Shown here: one piece after another, positions 9,603-18,404 of the stretch
How the letters are laid out: each line of letters opens with the position of its first letter
Position numbering within the stretch: the stretch's first letter is position 1
Source of the DNA: Armatimonadota bacterium
Lineage (GTDB): Bacteria > Armatimonadota > Fimbriimonadia > Fimbriimonadales > ATM1
Reading direction: 5' to 3'
Assembly: GCA_003577165.1 (NCBI GenBank)
Contig: QEUM01000009.1
Location: 171,085 to 235,084, forward strand
Length of the DNA stretch: 64,000 nucleotides
The notes under the pieces: generated by a model
Seen by the model: only the letters and a program-made list of their open reading frames with translations
Databases searched by the model: none
Told to the model about the DNA's origin: nothing
Program-made: the position numbers and the translations under genes

Positions 9603-10418
9603 ATGACAGCAAGCCTTCTCGTCACAGCAGCATTCGCCGTTCCTTCCCTCATCCAAACCTACCCCCTCGAACTTCGGTTTGCGGAGAATGAGACCCTCAA
9701 GTATCGCGAGGCCATCGAGGTCACTGAATCGACAAGCGCAGGCGGCCAAACGCAGTCTATGAAGGCGGAGGGATCTCGAACGATCAACATCAAGGTGACG
9801 AGCATCGACGGCAACAAGGCATCGATGTCGTTTGCCTATTCCAATGTGACCGGAAAAGCCAAGGCATCCGGATTGCCGCCCAACGCGCCAAAGGCGGAAG
9901 TCGCGAAGATGGAACAGGAATACGCTGAGCGATTCAAGAATGACCTCGGCTCAGGCGAAAGGACCCAGATGGTGGATCCGAAAGGCAACACGGTTTACAA
10001 GTTCATCCTCGACGATGTGAGGACGGTGTGGGTCTATAAGGGAGCCTTCTTGGCGCTGGCGCTTCCCGACCACGCGCCGAAGATGAACGAGAAGTGGACT
10101 TTGAAACTCGCGCAGCCAGATCCGACGACGAGCGCGCTCTTCGACTTCACGTTCAAACTCGTGGGCGCCCTTCCGCGCGAGGGTGAGACGGCCTACCGAA
10201 TCGTGATCTCCGGCTCCACTTCAAATACTCAGAAGCAGAACGGCATGACCATGAAGCAGTCGCTGGAAGTCTCCGGTTGGGTGCTGCTTGGCGGCACGTC
10301 CGGCAAGATACTCGGCGCGGAGATCACCTCGACTTCCACCCAGTCCCTCACGCACCCGCAGCAGGGCACAAGGAAGGCCGTCAACAAAACGGTCCGGAAA
10401 CTCGAAAAGATCGACTGA
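9603..10418 (+). CDS. Exported protein of unknown function
   Basis: A 271-residue protein. I chose the ATG at 9603 because it follows a GGAG and gives an immediate signal peptide (MTASLLVTAAFAVPSL). The upstream in-frame start at 9528 would add 25 hydrophilic residues overlapping the ABC ATPase gene. The mature part is predicted beta-rich, beginning LRFAENETLKY. The same arrangement (a short-strand start resembling LALRVGDEATYE, a central segment on substrate-like beta strands, a late SG-T/S-rich strand set) recurs in the lipoprotein at 23490, so the two look like distant paralogues, possibly of the DUF6263 type. Function is unknown. It ends 7 bases from the convergent herA gene. Confidence 0.75.
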   Translation: MTASLLVTAAFAVPSLIQTYPLELRFAENETLKYREAIEVTESTSAGGQTQSMKAEGSRTINIKVTSIDGNKASMSFAYSNVTGKAKASGLPPNAPKAEVAKMEQEYAERFKNDLGSGERTQMVDPKGNTVYKFILDDVRTVWVYKGAFLALALPDHAPKMNEKWTLKLAQPDPTTSALFDFTFKLVGALPREGETAYRIVISGSTSNTQKQNGMTMKQSLEVSGWVLLGGTSGKILGAEITSTSTQSLTHPQQGTRKAVNKTVRKLEKID

Positions 10419-10425
10419 CCCCGAT

Positions 10426-12372
10426 CTACGAGAAGGGATCTTCAGGGTCCGCCACAGGAACCGGCGGGCCCGCTTTCATTTCTTGAGCACGGCCGCCGCA
10501 CCGCTGAATGACCTCTTTGACCTGCCTTCCTTCATTCCGCTTTTCCTCGGCAAGGCCTTCAAGGATGCGCCTCAGCCGGCTCTCGCGATCCTCGACCGGG
10601 ACTGCGGCGAGGAGGTCACGAACAACAGCGGGCGCGATGTGGGGGTCGATGCTCTTGGCCACGCGCATGATTTCGTCTTCGAGGCTCTGCCTGTTCACCG
10701 GAAACTTCCGCATACCGTCGGTTCCGCGCAGACAGGTGGGCAGTGGGAATCGAATGAACAAAGGCTGAGAAAAGTGTGGGTGACGAACCATCAGTTCTCC
10801 CGGATCGGCCGTCGCGAGTTTCTCCCGCACGGCCGGCGGATAGACGGTGTATGTCGGATGCGTGAGTTCCTCGAGTTGGATGTTCCCGAACGCGGAGTTG
10901 GCACAGTTGCCGACGATTTGCGGATCAACGCGTGAACGAAACTGCTGCGCGCTGAACAGCACCAGTCCAAGGTACCGACCCCGCGCCGCGATGTCCCGAA
11001 GTGACCGCATCACGTGAGTTTCGCGTCCTCCGCTCGGGGCGTACTTATTCAATTCGTCAACGACGACGATCAGTCTCCGGACACCAAGGTTGCCCTCCTC
11101 CATTCGGTTGCGCAATTCCGAGATGACGGCCGCGAAGATCAAGTCCTGCGCGTCTGCGCTGCACTGCGCAACATCGACGACGTAGACGTGCCGATCCTCA
11201 AACCTGGCCGGGAGCGGCGGCACCTCCTCCGTTTGAGAGGCGATGAGGCCGGAGAACCTCTGGCGAAAGCCCTCCAGACGGTTGTACATCTTGCGAATGG
11301 TCGCCGAGTGGTGCGAGTGGTAGTCCCCGCGCCCTTCCTCCGCCTTCGCCAGCATCTGCTTGACCGCCTCGATGAGTTGGAAGAGAGAGTCCACCTTCAG
11401 CGGTGCCGAGTCCTCTTCGACTCTCCAGTCGCGTCCGACGACTTCGTTTTGGAGAAACGCAAGGAAGGAGTCCGCCTTCGCGTCGAGGTCTTCGCGTGAG
11501 AGCAGCACGTCGGCGTTCTGAAGCACCGTGTTCAGGCCGAAGCAGAAGCCGTGCGTGGGGTTACTCGTATCGAGGTCGGGATGGCGTCGGAGCGTGACCA
11601 AGCCGGAATGCGCTTCGGACTGATACGGCGCGTAGTAGGTGACGCTTTGAAACGGGGCAACAGGAATGTCAACTTGCCCGTACATGCGCGCAGACGCATC
11701 GTCGGGGCTCTCCCAAGCATGGTCAAGGTAGAGGAGATCGCCGCCCTTGACGTTAAACATGACGGCGGCAATGCCTTGATCTTCCCTCCCCTCGTAGTGC
11801 TGGAAGATCGACGAGAGCAGGAATTGAATGTAACTCGTCTTCGCCGCAAGGCCGCTTGTGCCCGTGATGTTGAAGTGACCGGCCTCCGGGCCGAGGATGT
11901 AGTCCGGATCCGCGTACACAGGAAGTTCCTTGCCCTTCATCCCATAGAATCCGATCGGGATGCCTCCTTCAAACTTGTCCCCGCAAAGTGCGGTGCGCAC
12001 ATCGGCGGCTGTCGCCTCGTAAACCTCGCCAATTCCCACCGCCGCGACGGGCTCTTCCGGTATGCGCCGCAGCACGGCCGCTTCGTAGACTCGGATTTCC
12101 GGTCGCAGCGTGAGCGCCTCCCCCCCGGGCGTTCCTTCCCTGCCGAGATAGTCTGTCAGGGCGTTCGGGAGATCGTTGTAAGCGTAGGCTTCGACGACCA
12201 CGCCGTAAATCCTCACCGCTGGACCCTCGCCACGGCCGTATTCCACTCTCACGAGCGAGCCGATTCCGAGCGGCGCGGACAGTTCGGCCCAAAAATGGAA
12301 CTTGTACGCCGTATTCGGGGATTGCTCCGTTCCTACTACGTGTCCGATGACTTGCTGTGAAGGTTCGCTCAT
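10426..12372 (-). CDS. herA: HerA-like (DUF87) hexameric ATPase
   Basis: A 648-residue FtsK/HerA-superfamily ATPase. Residues 1-160 form the HAS-barrel-like N-terminal region (VGTEQSP...GSLVRVEYG). The P-loop is GTSGLAAKTS (171-180, Lys178), one residue longer than and lacking the second glycine of GxxGxGKT. Walker B is VVVDELNKYAP (Asp439-Glu440), followed by the sensor/arginine region ARGRYLGLVLFSAQQF. HerA pumps DNA for the NurA nuclease during double-strand-break end resection. Here the start codon overlaps the stop of the nurA-like gene (ATGA), which supports that pairing. The ATG at 12372 was chosen because of this coupling; an upstream in-frame start would run deep into nurA. Confidence 0.85.
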   Translation of the reverse strand: MSEPSQQVIGHVVGTEQSPNTAYKFHFWAELSAPLGIGSLVRVEYGRGEGPAVRIYGVVVEAYAYNDLPNALTDYLGREGTPGGEALTLRPEIRVYEAAVLRRIPEEPVAAVGIGEVYEATAADVRTALCGDKFEGGIPIGFYGMKGKELPVYADPDYILGPEAGHFNITGTSGLAAKTSYIQFLLSSIFQHYEGREDQGIAAVMFNVKGGDLLYLDHAWESPDDASARMYGQVDIPVAPFQSVTYYAPYQSEAHSGLVTLRRHPDLDTSNPTHGFCFGLNTVLQNADVLLSREDLDAKADSFLAFLQNEVVGRDWRVEEDSAPLKVDSLFQLIEAVKQMLAKAEEGRGDYHSHHSATIRKMYNRLEGFRQRFSGLIASQTEEVPPLPARFEDRHVYVVDVAQCSADAQDLIFAAVISELRNRMEEGNLGVRRLIVVVDELNKYAPSGGRETHVMRSLRDIAARGRYLGLVLFSAQQFRSRVDPQIVGNCANSAFGNIQLEELTHPTYTVYPPAVREKLATADPGELMVRHPHFSQPLFIRFPLPTCLRGTDGMRKFPVNRQSLEDEIMRVAKSIDPHIAPAVVRDLLAAVPVEDRESRLRRILEGLAEEKRNEGRQVKEVIQRCGGRAQEMKAGPPVPVADPEDPFS

Positions 12373-13361
12373 GTACCCACCATGCCGGTCAATTGCGCAT
12401 CGCTCGGCTGGAGCGACCGCAAATACATCTCCACCCTGCGGATTGGATAGATCATCCTGTCGAATCGAACATCGGGCAGAGAGAGAGGCGCCCTCTCCGC
12501 GAGGATCCATGAACTCACATCGTCTATGTATCGCATGGACTCCTCCGCGGGCGGCAATTCGACCCGAATGAGCCCGAAAAAGGGCCCCTGCGTGTCCGAG
12601 TGTCTCAAGCGAAGATACCAACTGTACGCCGCTCGTCGCTGAAGCGGATTCGCGAGAAAGACTGGACTCCTCTGGCCCGGACGTAGAGATTGGATGACTT
12701 CGAGTTTCTCACGCTCCTGGAAGTACATCTTCCGATGGGATTTCACAACACCCACGATTCGATGAAACTCGGACTTCCCCTCCAAGATGTTGGCGATGCC
12801 CCCGTCGACGAGGAGCCATCCAGGGTTGCCGTCTTCCAACCATTTAGCGATGATACGTCGCTCCTTTGCGTCCCTCTCCACGCTGATTCGATTTTGTATC
12901 GCCTTCGATGGCGATTCACCGCTCGCGAGATCGGCGCGGACCTGCGCGAACTCGTATCCTCGCTCCCTTAGTCGCGTCGCGGCCTGCGTGCCCTCGAAGG
13001 CGGCAACAAAAGTCTTCTGATCCACATAGCCGTGCGTGTGAAGCATCTCTCGGCCTTCGCGCTTCAGGATCGCCGCTCCGACGCAAGCGATGCAGCCCGG
13101 ATAGAAGTCTTCGAAAAACGCCAATCGAGTCTTCTCTGTGCCGTCTTCGAACCACTCGAACGATGAGACACCCGATTGCGCGATCTCGCGGGCTTCGAAG
13201 GGACCTGCTTCGACCACGTCCGAATCTACGAACTCTTCGAGAGCGGTGTCTTCTCGTGGAATCCAGCCGAGTTCCTGCGCTGCGTCGAATGGCTTGGCGA
13301 CCATCCGCACGCCGCGAACATCGCGAAGCAGTTCCGAGAGCCGGAAAGGCAGGGATGTCAT
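12369..13361 (-). CDS. nurA: NurA-like nuclease domain protein
   Basis: A 330-residue protein whose features fit the NurA 5'-3' exonuclease fold. A first acidic motif EDGT lies at about 72-75, a second aspartate motif LLVDGG at about 184-188, VGVVKSHRK at about 203-211 and a late strand pair SWYLRLR ... GLIRVELPP. These aspartates coordinate Mn2+ in characterised NurA enzymes. The second motif reads DGG instead of the more usual DGS/DGT. The gene lies 16 bases after acuC and overlaps herA by 4 bases, the classic NurA-HerA neighbourhood. Identification rests on motif spacing plus context; a search with PF09376 would settle it. Confidence 0.72.
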   Translation of the reverse strand: MTSLPFRLSELLRDVRGVRMVAKPFDAAQELGWIPREDTALEEFVDSDVVEAGPFEAREIAQSGVSSFEWFEDGTEKTRLAFFEDFYPGCIACVGAAILKREGREMLHTHGYVDQKTFVAAFEGTQAATRLRERGYEFAQVRADLASGESPSKAIQNRISVERDAKERRIIAKWLEDGNPGWLLVDGGIANILEGKSEFHRIVGVVKSHRKMYFQEREKLEVIQSLRPGQRSPVFLANPLQRRAAYSWYLRLRHSDTQGPFFGLIRVELPPAEESMRYIDDVSSWILAERAPLSLPDVRFDRMIYPIRRVEMYLRSLQPSDAQLTGMVGT

Positions 13362-13377
13362 GTTCGATCCGAACCCT

Positions 13378-14487
13378 CTATCCTACACTCAACCACTCAA
13401 CGCTCTCCTTCAATTGACGAACCGCATCCTCCGCCGCGGTTTCGCCTCTCCGTCGCGGTGTCGGAAGGTCCGCGTCGAGATAGGCGCTCACTTCGAGTAA
13501 GGACTGCACATCAGCAGGAATCCCTTCGGGAACGTCGCGGTCGAGCAAGGTGAGCGCGGCAGCAATCCACATACGCGGAACGGTCCTGAGGTTGTATCCT
13601 CCGCCTCCGCAGGCAACCGTTGGCAGGTCGAGGCCGCGCACCTCCTGTACCGCCTCCAGCCATTCTTGCGCCGCGAGGTTGACGTGAGCGATCGGATCAA
13701 GAGCATGAGTGTCGGTACCCATTTGCAGAACGATGGCCTCGGCGCCGAAGCGGCGCACCGCCGTCGGCACGATGGCACGAAATGCCTCAAGCCACACGTC
13801 CCCCGTCGTTCCCGCGTTGACGGGAATGTTGAGCGAAGTCTTCTCCGCACCCAACTCTCCGACGAACCCTGTGCCGGGAAACAGAGAACGACCCGATTCA
13901 TGAATGCTGATGGTGAGAACGGTGGGTTCGTCGTAGAAGATCCACTGCACTCCATCCCCGTGGTGGACGTCGATGTCGATGTAGGCGACCCTCGAGAAGC
14001 GTTCACGCAGCAGGGAGATCGCCACTGCCAAGTCGTTGTAGATACAGAATCCGCTCGCTCGCTCAGGCATCGCGTGATGAAGTCCGCCACTGAGGGAGAT
14101 CGCCAGGGGCGAACCGTCGCACACCGCGCGCGCTGCGGCTGCGCTGCCGCCGACATACCAGAGGCTGGCTCCGTGCATGTCCGAGAAAAGAGGATCGTCA
14201 CCGTAGCCGAGGCCGTGCTCTGGTGATGGAACTCCCTCGCCTGCGCGCTTGACAGCCTCAAGATAGTCGCGCGTGTGGATTCGCAGGAGGTCGTCGTACG
14301 TCGCTGGGGGGGGCACCGACACCTGGATGCCTTCGGCCTCTGCGAGAGCGATGGCGCGGCGAAGCCGCTCCGGATTCAGCGGATGGCCGGCTCCGAAGTC
14401 GTAGGAGAGCATCTCCGGCCGGTAGAAGAACTCGCCGCGCACCCCGCGAGAGTACCGCGCCCGAGCCGAGCAGTCTCGGCGAAGCAT
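13378..14487 (-). CDS. acuC: Histone-deacetylase family zinc hydrolase (AcuC-like)
   Basis: A 369-residue class I-type deacetylase fold. Visible signatures are the N-terminal GAGHPLNPERL, the catalytic His pair in GGLHHAM, the zinc ligands in DIDVHHGDGVQ, the third ligand region MGTDTHALDPIAH and the transition-state tyrosine in GGGGYN. Bacterial members remove acyl groups from lysine (AcuC deacetylates acetyl-CoA synthetase) or from polyamines. The ATG at 14487 was preferred to a TTG two codons upstream. It is the first gene of an apparent operon with nurA and herA, so its target might be a DNA-repair protein, but that is inference. Confidence 0.9.
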   Translation of the reverse strand: MLRRDCSARARYSRGVRGEFFYRPEMLSYDFGAGHPLNPERLRRAIALAEAEGIQVSVPPPATYDDLLRIHTRDYLEAVKRAGEGVPSPEHGLGYGDDPLFSDMHGASLWYVGGSAAAARAVCDGSPLAISLSGGLHHAMPERASGFCIYNDLAVAISLLRERFSRVAYIDIDVHHGDGVQWIFYDEPTVLTISIHESGRSLFPGTGFVGELGAEKTSLNIPVNAGTTGDVWLEAFRAIVPTAVRRFGAEAIVLQMGTDTHALDPIAHVNLAAQEWLEAVQEVRGLDLPTVACGGGGYNLRTVPRMWIAAALTLLDRDVPEGIPADVQSLLEVSAYLDADLPTPRRRGETAAEDAVRQLKESVEWLSVG

Positions 14488-14546
14488 GCGCAAAAGCGCG
14501 GCCGCCTCTTTACAGTCGGAGGTGGTGGGTGTTAGACTCCGCGCCC

Positions 14547-15287
14547 ATGGAGTGGCTGTCCGACCCGAACATCTGGCTGGGTCTCATCACCTTGACGATT
14601 CTGGAAATCGTTCTCGGCATCGACAACATCGTGTTCATCTCGATCCTCTCCGGCAAATTGCCGCAGGATCAGAGGCCGAGGGCACGCAGAGTGGGGCTTG
14701 CGCTCGCGCTGATCATGCGCGTGCTCCTCCTGCTCTCGATCTCTTGGGTGATGGGCTTGACCGCTCCGCTTCTGACGATTGTCGGGCGAGAGATCACTGG
14801 TCGGGACCTAATCCTGTTCCTGGGCGGCGGATTCTTGATCTTCAAGAGCGTCCGAGAGATTCATGAAAAACTTGAAGGCGAGCCTGGGCATGCACTCCCT
14901 TCGACTGGCGCAACCTTTGGGTCCGTGATCTTCCAGATCATGCTCCTCGACCTCGTTTTCTCTCTCGACAGCGTAATCACCGCCGTCGGCATGGTGCAGA
15001 GCGTGGCGATCATGGTGGCCGCGGTCCTCATCGCCGTCGCGTTTATGCTGATCTTCGTCAATCCGATCAGTGACTTCGTGGAAAAACACCCGACGGTGAA
15101 GATGCTCGCGCTCGCGTTCTTGATCCTCATCGGCGTCAACCTGATCGCGGAGGCGACAGGAAATCACATTCCGAAGGGATACACTTACTTTGCGATGGCG
15201 TTCAGCGTGGTCGTGGAGTTGCTCAACCTTCGCATGAAGGCAAAGGCCGCGCCGGTCCACCTGCGAAGCCCAATGGAGGAAGGATAG
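14547..15287 (+). CDS. TerC-family integral membrane protein
   Basis: A 246-residue protein with seven to eight hydrophobic segments. The two diagnostic acidic motifs are LEIVLGIDNIVFIS near the N-terminus and LDLVFSLDSVITA in the middle. TerC/Alx/YkoY proteins export manganese, notably to metallate secreted enzymes, or are linked to tellurite resistance. The ATG at 14547 places the first motif at the usual distance; the GTG at 14529 would only add six residues. No yybP-ykoY manganese riboswitch is visible in the 60-base gap to acuC. Confidence 0.92.
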   Translation: MEWLSDPNIWLGLITLTILEIVLGIDNIVFISILSGKLPQDQRPRARRVGLALALIMRVLLLLSISWVMGLTAPLLTIVGREITGRDLILFLGGGFLIFKSVREIHEKLEGEPGHALPSTGATFGSVIFQIMLLDLVFSLDSVITAVGMVQSVAIMVAAVLIAVAFMLIFVNPISDFVEKHPTVKMLALAFLILIGVNLIAEATGNHIPKGYTYFAMAFSVVVELLNLRMKAKAAPVHLRSPMEEG

Positions 15288-15423
15288 AAACGTCGGACGC
15301 GGCCAGCGCTTCGTTACGCCCAGCGGCAGTGGTCACATCTTCGTGTGCGCCGGGCTGATCCTTGCCAGCCGCGATCCGATTGTATAGATTCAGACGACTT
15401 CCGCACGCCCTGGGTTCGGACGG

Positions 15424-17109
15424 TTAGTCGAATCCTGCGTGGCCCCTTGCGCTCGGAGCGTCCTCTACCGACTCCTCCGCCTTCCCTACCTGAATGCCGG
15501 TCAGCACCAAGCACTCCCGCACCATGGCCTTCGCAGTCTCCTCCTCTGCGACCACCGCGGCGTTCACCCCCTGGGTTTCGAGTTCGTCCGCCGAACCGGA
15601 ACTGTGCGCGCGGGCCACGATCGCAATGTTCGGATTCAGATTCCGCACGTGTTTTGCCGTAAGAACTGTCGTGAATCGATCCGGCATCGCGAGGATGGCG
15701 AGCTGCGCCTTCTCCGCCTGACACCTCTTCAGGATTTCCGGGTTGGAGGCATCGCCGAAGACGGTTGCGTAAGCATGCTCGCAAGCCGACCGTAGGGCGC
15801 GAGCGTCAAAATCCACTACGACGACACGCAAGTTGAGTTCTTTCATCAGCCTGCAGATTCGGCGACCGACTCGGCCGTATCCGCACAAAATCGCGTGACC
15901 GGATGTGTCTTCGCCCGGCGGCTCGACGAACGAAATCAAGCGTCCGAAGTTCACACGCCGCGAGAGACGCTCTGCTATGGGATCCAAGGCAGCGAATAGG
16001 AGGGGCGACAAGAGCAGCGTCATGGCAGTCGCGGAGAGAATCAAGTCGTACAGTTCCCGTGGAATGACATCGAGCTTCAGGGCCGAATTCGCCATCACGA
16101 ACGAGAACTCTCCGATCTGTGAAAGCGCGAGACCGGTGGACACGGCGACCCTCGGGTGAAATCCGAGCATCTGGGTCAGCACTCCGATGATCAGAGTCTT
16201 TCCCAACAGAATCATGACGGTGAGGCTGAGAACTGGAAGCCAGTGCTCCAACAGGAATTGGAGATCGATCAGCATCCCGAGGGACACAAAGAAGAAACTG
16301 CCGAAGAGCTCGCGGAACGGAATCGACTCCGCGATGACTTGGTGCCTGAATTCGCTCCGGCTCAATGTCATTCCGGCGAGGAACGCACCCACTGCGATCG
16401 AGATGCCGATCTTGTCTGCGATCACGGCTGCGGCGAAGCAGAGCCCCAAAGCGGAGAGGATAAAGAGTTCGCGACTTCGTGTGCGGCTGATTGCGCGCAA
16501 CATCATGGGAACGATGCGCGTCGAGGCCGCCCAAAGGGCAGCGACGAGAGCTAGGCTCCAACCAACCTGCGCGGCTGCGCCACCCAAACTCGCCGCGCCG
16601 ACAGATAGGGGCAGCAACGCGAGCGCAAGAACGAGCGACAAGTCTTGCACAAGCGCATAAGCGAGGACGGCAGATCCGAGATTGGAGCCGATGTGGTTTC
16701 TCGCCTCGAGAAGTTTGAGCGCAACCGCGGTGGAACTGAGCGCGCCCGCGTAGCCCGCGATAAGCGAAGGCACCATCTCAAATCCCAGAGATCGAGCGAG
16801 CAGCGCGCCGAGGCCGAGAGTAACCAGGATCTGCAAAGGGGCGCCGACCGCTGCAAGCCGGTTCGCAAGGTCCTGAAACGACACCTCCATCCCGACGATG
16901 AAAAGCAGCAGGGCCACCCCGAACTCGGCCGTACCGGAGATAGCGCTCACTTGGAGGCCGATCTCATCCCGAAACGCGCCGAGAACGATTCCTGTGAGGA
17001 TGTATCCGAGGATGATCGGAATTCGGATGATGGACGCAGCGACACCGCCGACGACGGCCCCAAGGACGACGACGGCGAGCGTGTTGATTAGTTGCGGATT
17101 GGACTCCAT
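15424..17109 (-). CDS. Kef-type potassium/proton antiporter with TrkA-N domain
   Basis: A 561-residue CPA2-family transporter. About twelve transmembrane segments occupy residues 1-385 (for example LAVVVLGAVVGGVAASI and LLFIVGMEVSF). A cytoplasmic Rossmann-type RCK/TrkA-N domain follows from about 405, starting ILCGYGRVGRRICRLMKEL, and binds NAD(H) or a related ligand for gating. Such proteins exchange K+ or Na+ for H+. No KefF/KefG-like regulatory protein is adjacent. The 136 bases after its stop (15288-15423), shared with the convergent terC gene, contain no gene or convincing terminator that I could see. Confidence 0.92.
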   Translation of the reverse strand: MESNPQLINTLAVVVLGAVVGGVAASIIRIPIILGYILTGIVLGAFRDEIGLQVSAISGTAEFGVALLLFIVGMEVSFQDLANRLAAVGAPLQILVTLGLGALLARSLGFEMVPSLIAGYAGALSSTAVALKLLEARNHIGSNLGSAVLAYALVQDLSLVLALALLPLSVGAASLGGAAAQVGWSLALVAALWAASTRIVPMMLRAISRTRSRELFILSALGLCFAAAVIADKIGISIAVGAFLAGMTLSRSEFRHQVIAESIPFRELFGSFFFVSLGMLIDLQFLLEHWLPVLSLTVMILLGKTLIIGVLTQMLGFHPRVAVSTGLALSQIGEFSFVMANSALKLDVIPRELYDLILSATAMTLLLSPLLFAALDPIAERLSRRVNFGRLISFVEPPGEDTSGHAILCGYGRVGRRICRLMKELNLRVVVVDFDARALRSACEHAYATVFGDASNPEILKRCQAEKAQLAILAMPDRFTTVLTAKHVRNLNPNIAIVARAHSSGSADELETQGVNAAVVAEEETAKAMVRECLVLTGIQVGKAEESVEDAPSARGHAGFD

Positions 17110-17176
17110 CGGCGCGTCCGCCTCATCATGCCATATGGCTCGGCTGCGTCCCGGCGCCCTGGCTTGCCACGCAGAA

Positions 17177-18118
17177 TCAGCGAACCGCTATGACAGCCTT
17201 ATCGATGAGGCCGAACGCGATCATCGCCTCTTCTACTTTGCGCTTTTGGGCATCCGTTGGGGGAATCATCGGCAGCCTGTAGCGGTCGGTTTTGAACCCG
17301 AGGAGCGTGAGGGCGTATTTGATCGGAATCGGGTTCGTCGTGCAGAAGCACGCCTGAATGAGAGGGACGAGTTTCTTCGACAACTGGGCGGCGGCGAACC
17401 CCCCCTTGCCTTCGCCTGTGGCGAAGAACGTCTCCATCATCTCCATGATCTGCTTGCCGGCGATATGTCCAACGACCGACACGACTCCGATCCCTCCGAC
17501 CGACAGCACGGGCAGGGTGAGAATGTCGTCGCCTGAATAGACGCGGAACCCTTCCGGAGAGCGCGCGGCGACCTCGGCGACTTGAGCGACGTTTCCGCTC
17601 GCCTCCTTGACCGCGCAGATGTTCGCCACATCCTCAGCGAGTTGAACGAGCGTCGAGGTTTCGATGTTTACAGAGGTCCTGCCCTGAATGTTGTAGATGA
17701 GGATCGGCAGGTCCGTGTGCTTCGCGATCTCGCTGAAGTGCGCGTACAGGCCCTCCTGATTCGGCTTGTTGTAATAGGGGGACACCAACATGACGCCGTG
17801 CGCGCCCATTTCTGTCGCGGCCTCGGTGAGGTGGACGCTGTGAGCAGTGTCATAGGTTCCCGCGCCGAAGACGACCGCCGCTTTGCTTCTTACGGCATTC
17901 AGAACGACTCGCAGAAGTTCAAATTTTTCGTCATCGCTGAGAGTGGGGGACTCGCCTGTCGTGCCTGCCACGACGATGCCAGAGTTCCGCTGCTCGTCTA
18001 CCAAGTAGTGGGCAAGCCGCTCCGCCTCCGCGAAATCCACTTTGCCGTTCGAATCGAACGGCGTTGCCATCGCTGTAAGGAGTGGCCCCCACTCCTTCGG
18101 TCCCTGAAACGCTCCCAT
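17177..18118 (-). CDS. dapA: 4-hydroxy-tetrahydrodipicolinate synthase
   Basis: A 313-residue class I aldolase that condenses pyruvate with aspartate semialdehyde, the first step committed to lysine and diaminopimelate. Catalytic residues are visible: Thr-Thr in GTTGE (53-54), Tyr142 and Arg147 in IYNIQGRTS, and the Schiff-base Lys171 in AVKEASGN. The retained Arg in GRT supports true DapA function, in contrast to the paralogue at 50854. It lies downstream of asd, whose product is its substrate, with one small gene between them (2-base gap), so the three probably form one operon. Confidence 0.96.
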   Translation of the reverse strand: MGAFQGPKEWGPLLTAMATPFDSNGKVDFAEAERLAHYLVDEQRNSGIVVAGTTGESPTLSDDEKFELLRVVLNAVRSKAAVVFGAGTYDTAHSVHLTEAATEMGAHGVMLVSPYYNKPNQEGLYAHFSEIAKHTDLPILIYNIQGRTSVNIETSTLVQLAEDVANICAVKEASGNVAQVAEVAARSPEGFRVYSGDDILTLPVLSVGGIGVVSVVGHIAGKQIMEMMETFFATGEGKGGFAAAQLSKKLVPLIQACFCTTNPIPIKYALTLLGFKTDRYRLPMIPPTDAQKRKVEEAMIAFGLIDKAVIAVR

Positions 18119-18120
18119 CG

Positions 18121-18345
18121 TTACCTCTCCTGCTGATCGTTCATGCCGTCATCGGCCAATTCAACCGGCTCGTCGCCGATCTCTATCAGGCGCTCTACGT
18201 CCTGGTGCGCCAACTCCCGGCACTCGGTAATCAGCGCGGACTCGCTGAGGGTCGAGCCCTGTTCGCGAGCGGTCTCGTAGTACCGCCATGCCCTTGCCTC
18301 CAGTTCCTCATCTTCGAAGGGCTCTGCATAGTTCGTAGGTCTCAT
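18121..18345 (-). CDS. Small acidic protein in the asd-dapA operon
   Basis: A 74-residue, strongly acidic, probably helical protein with no signal peptide or recognised domain. The ATG follows a clear Shine-Dalgarno sequence (GAGGAGG, 8-9 bases upstream) and the stop is 2 bases before the dapA start. These features make it a real gene and not an ORF shadow. Its placement between asd and dapA suggests a role or regulation linked to lysine synthesis, but the sequence does not show what it does. Confidence 0.7.
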   Translation of the reverse strand: MRPTNYAEPFEDEELEARAWRYYETAREQGSTLSESALITECRELAHQDVERLIEIGDEPVELADDGMNDQQER

Positions 18346-18404
18346 GGCGTTTTGCCTCCTCGGCTGGTATGGTTCTACCCCGCCAAGCCGCAGAAAAACG
18401 GGGG

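Noticed and set aside
14494..14546. Manganese (yybP-ykoY) riboswitch before terC
   Set aside because: The gap is too short and lacks the conserved internal-loop sequences.
15288..15423. Possible tRNA or small RNA between terC and the Kef-type gene
   Set aside because: No cloverleaf, GTTCRANNC loop or terminator could be drawn on either strand.
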